Source: Branchiostoma floridae (taxonomy: Eukaryota > Chordata > Leptocardii > Amphioxiformes > Branchiostomatidae). From it: a stretch of DNA of 64,000 bases. Under the pieces are notes generated by a model. It was given only the letters and a program-made list of their open reading frames with translations, was not told where the DNA came from and did no database searches. Where the stretch lies: assembly GCF_000003815.2 (NCBI RefSeq), contig NC_049984.1, positions 2,250,936 through 2,314,935 of the forward strand. Reading direction: 5' to 3'. This document shows, in pieces, positions 63,001-64,000 of this stretch (position 1 is the first letter of the stretch; every line of letters begins with the position of its first letter). The position numbers and the translations under genes are program-made.

Positions 63001-63941
63001 TCGCTCACATACAGTGCGACGTATGTGACCAAGTCTTTAGCTACACGCCAAGGCGGGACCCTTGAGCACACACACAAAGAGTTTTTTTTTTCTATACACA
63101 AGTAGAAGCGCGAGTTTTGGTGAAGCGACTGGCCGGTAACAATACAGGACATCATGTCCCCTGCCACTCCGCGCTTCGACTTGTCGGACGCCGCCATTCC
63201 ACCCATCGACCGCTCGGACGACTCTGACGATTTCTGAATCCTGATTTTGATATATTATGACAGTGTGTTTCAAATAATATTGTGGTGGACGGCCCAAGAA
63301 AAAAAGTGATAGGTTTCTTTGCTTCCGTGCATGTTTCTTGACTTGTACTAGTATTTAGTTACTGTAATATTTGAATACAAACAGTGAACACTAGGTCCTA
63401 GGGCACCTTGCACCGGGTTATGGCACTATGCACAAGCGGGGACATGCTGTACTCATTCGAGCCCATAACACTGAGGAAGCCAAACGGCGAAACATGTTTG
63501 TTGTGTACTGGTTCTAATATAGTTGCTATACGGGGAACATGCGGCTCCAGCGTCTTGGCGTAATAATGTACGGTTGGCTAGAGGTTGTACTTCCCCACAT
63601 ACTCTACAAACAATGAACACGCAAAGTATATGTGGCAGAGTCTCCAACATTAAGACACTGTCATGTTCTTATTCACAAATGTAGAAGCGCGAGTTTTGGT
63701 GAAGCGACAGGCCGATAACAACATCGACATCATGTCCCCTGCCACCCCGCGGTTCGACGTGTCGGACGCCGCTATTCCTCCCATCGAACGCTCGGGCGTC
63801 TCTGACGACTGCGCCGCCGTGAAGACCGTGTTCCTGACCGACCCGCATCACGCGTGGGGAGGCACCCGGCACGTCCTGCACGTCAACTTCACGGGACAGA
63901 TGTTCAACTATCACACCATCGTCTACGATATGAACCACAAG
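62236..63941 (+). CDS. Secreted protein, first exons (partial)
   Basis: Exon 62236-62299 encodes a signal peptide (MTALKSLVLLVTVHLLSPYC) and ends after one base of a codon. Exon 63685-63941 starts with two bases, giving ...CTEARVLVKRQADNN, then an acidic/Pro region, a Cys (SDDCAAV), a possible N-glycosylation site (NFTG) and YHTIVYDMNHK; it ends in phase 0 at a gtattt donor. A Lys-Arg pair could be a propeptide cleavage site. The G.MFNYH.IVYD.NHK pattern is faintly like the start of ependymin-related proteins, but I cannot assign a family. The gene continues beyond the window. Confidence 0.65.
62750..62900. mobile_element. TTAA-flanked foldback MITE
   Basis: ttaagccccgtttataaatc and the inverted right end gatttgtaaagggggcttaa bracket ~150 bp; gaatttagc / gctaaattc pair inside. 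The core cctcctcgtaatttagagct (62831-62850) is identical to 50551-50570. Confidence 0.85.
62905..62999. repeat. (CA)n / (CACG)n microsatellite
   Basis: Nearly pure CA with scattered CG, intronic. Confidence 0.95.
63103..63234 (+). pseudogene. Partial, frameshifted copy of secreted-protein exon 2
   Basis: Repeats the acceptor (acaagtag) and first ~110 bases of the exon at 63685 (gaagcgcgagttttggtgaagcg, then catgtcccctgccac). An extra base after aacaatac shifts the frame, and no donor is attached. It lies upstream of the true exon. Confidence 0.88.
63235..63684 (+). other. Intron, no feature recognised
   Basis: Sequence between the partial copy and the true exon; no repeat or RNA gene noted. 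Confidence 0.5.
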
Positions 63942-64000
63942 GTATTTCATGGCCTTAGCCGTGCACTCTGTCAGACGGTGATCGCACTGCGACCTTGCTG

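Overview
The window is animal nuclear DNA: spliced genes with GT-AG introns, an assembly gap of Ns (29151-29496), micro- and minisatellites, and very many small inverted-repeat transposons. A non-vertebrate deuterostome is indicated by gene content (C18orf63-like next to glucose-6-phosphate isomerase) and by a tyrosine-recombinase retrotransposon. A lancelet (Branchiostoma) is my best guess, but this is inference, not proof.

Layout. 1-14.4 kb is intergenic and repeat-rich: a 28-bp minisatellite, several MITEs (hAT-like, mariner-like and two TTAA-flanked elements sharing one TTAA), and one possible terminal exon. 14.45-20.58 kb is one nearly intact Ngaro-type (DIRS-superfamily) element with split direct repeats A1...B1-A2...B2, a zinc-knuckle Gag, RT-RNase H with a single-base break, and a tyrosine recombinase. 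21.1-23.2 kb holds a minus-strand gene of unknown function with a YY1/ETS-type promoter. 25-28.1 kb holds a palindromic element, a 42-bp minisatellite and a 424-codon ORF whose N-terminal half resembles a C76-type cysteine protease. 28.6-39.3 kb is a plus-strand C18orf63-like (DUF4708) gene; its middle exons fall in the N gap and its last exon encodes a SAP-like segment. 41.0-57.7 kb is a minus-strand glucose-6-phosphate isomerase gene (GPI), for which I could join 18 coding exons with consistent phases. 59.6-64 kb holds a ~440-bp tandem duplication and the first exons of a plus-strand secreted-protein gene that runs out of the window.

Three things stand out. (1) The GPI reading frame starts in an upstream exon encoding a Q/G/Y-rich, prion-like extension of 121 residues, joined in frame to an otherwise canonical 557-residue enzyme. 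(2) All three well-resolved genes carry partial tandem copies of their own exons, each copy including one splice junction; the extreme case is an eight-fold 62-bp array that repeats the GPI exon 3 acceptor. (3) The Ngaro element shows a shared TAAT at its left end, its B1/A2 junction and its right end, as expected for circle integration by a tyrosine recombinase.

C18orf63-like and GPI are convergent neighbours and show no evident functional link.
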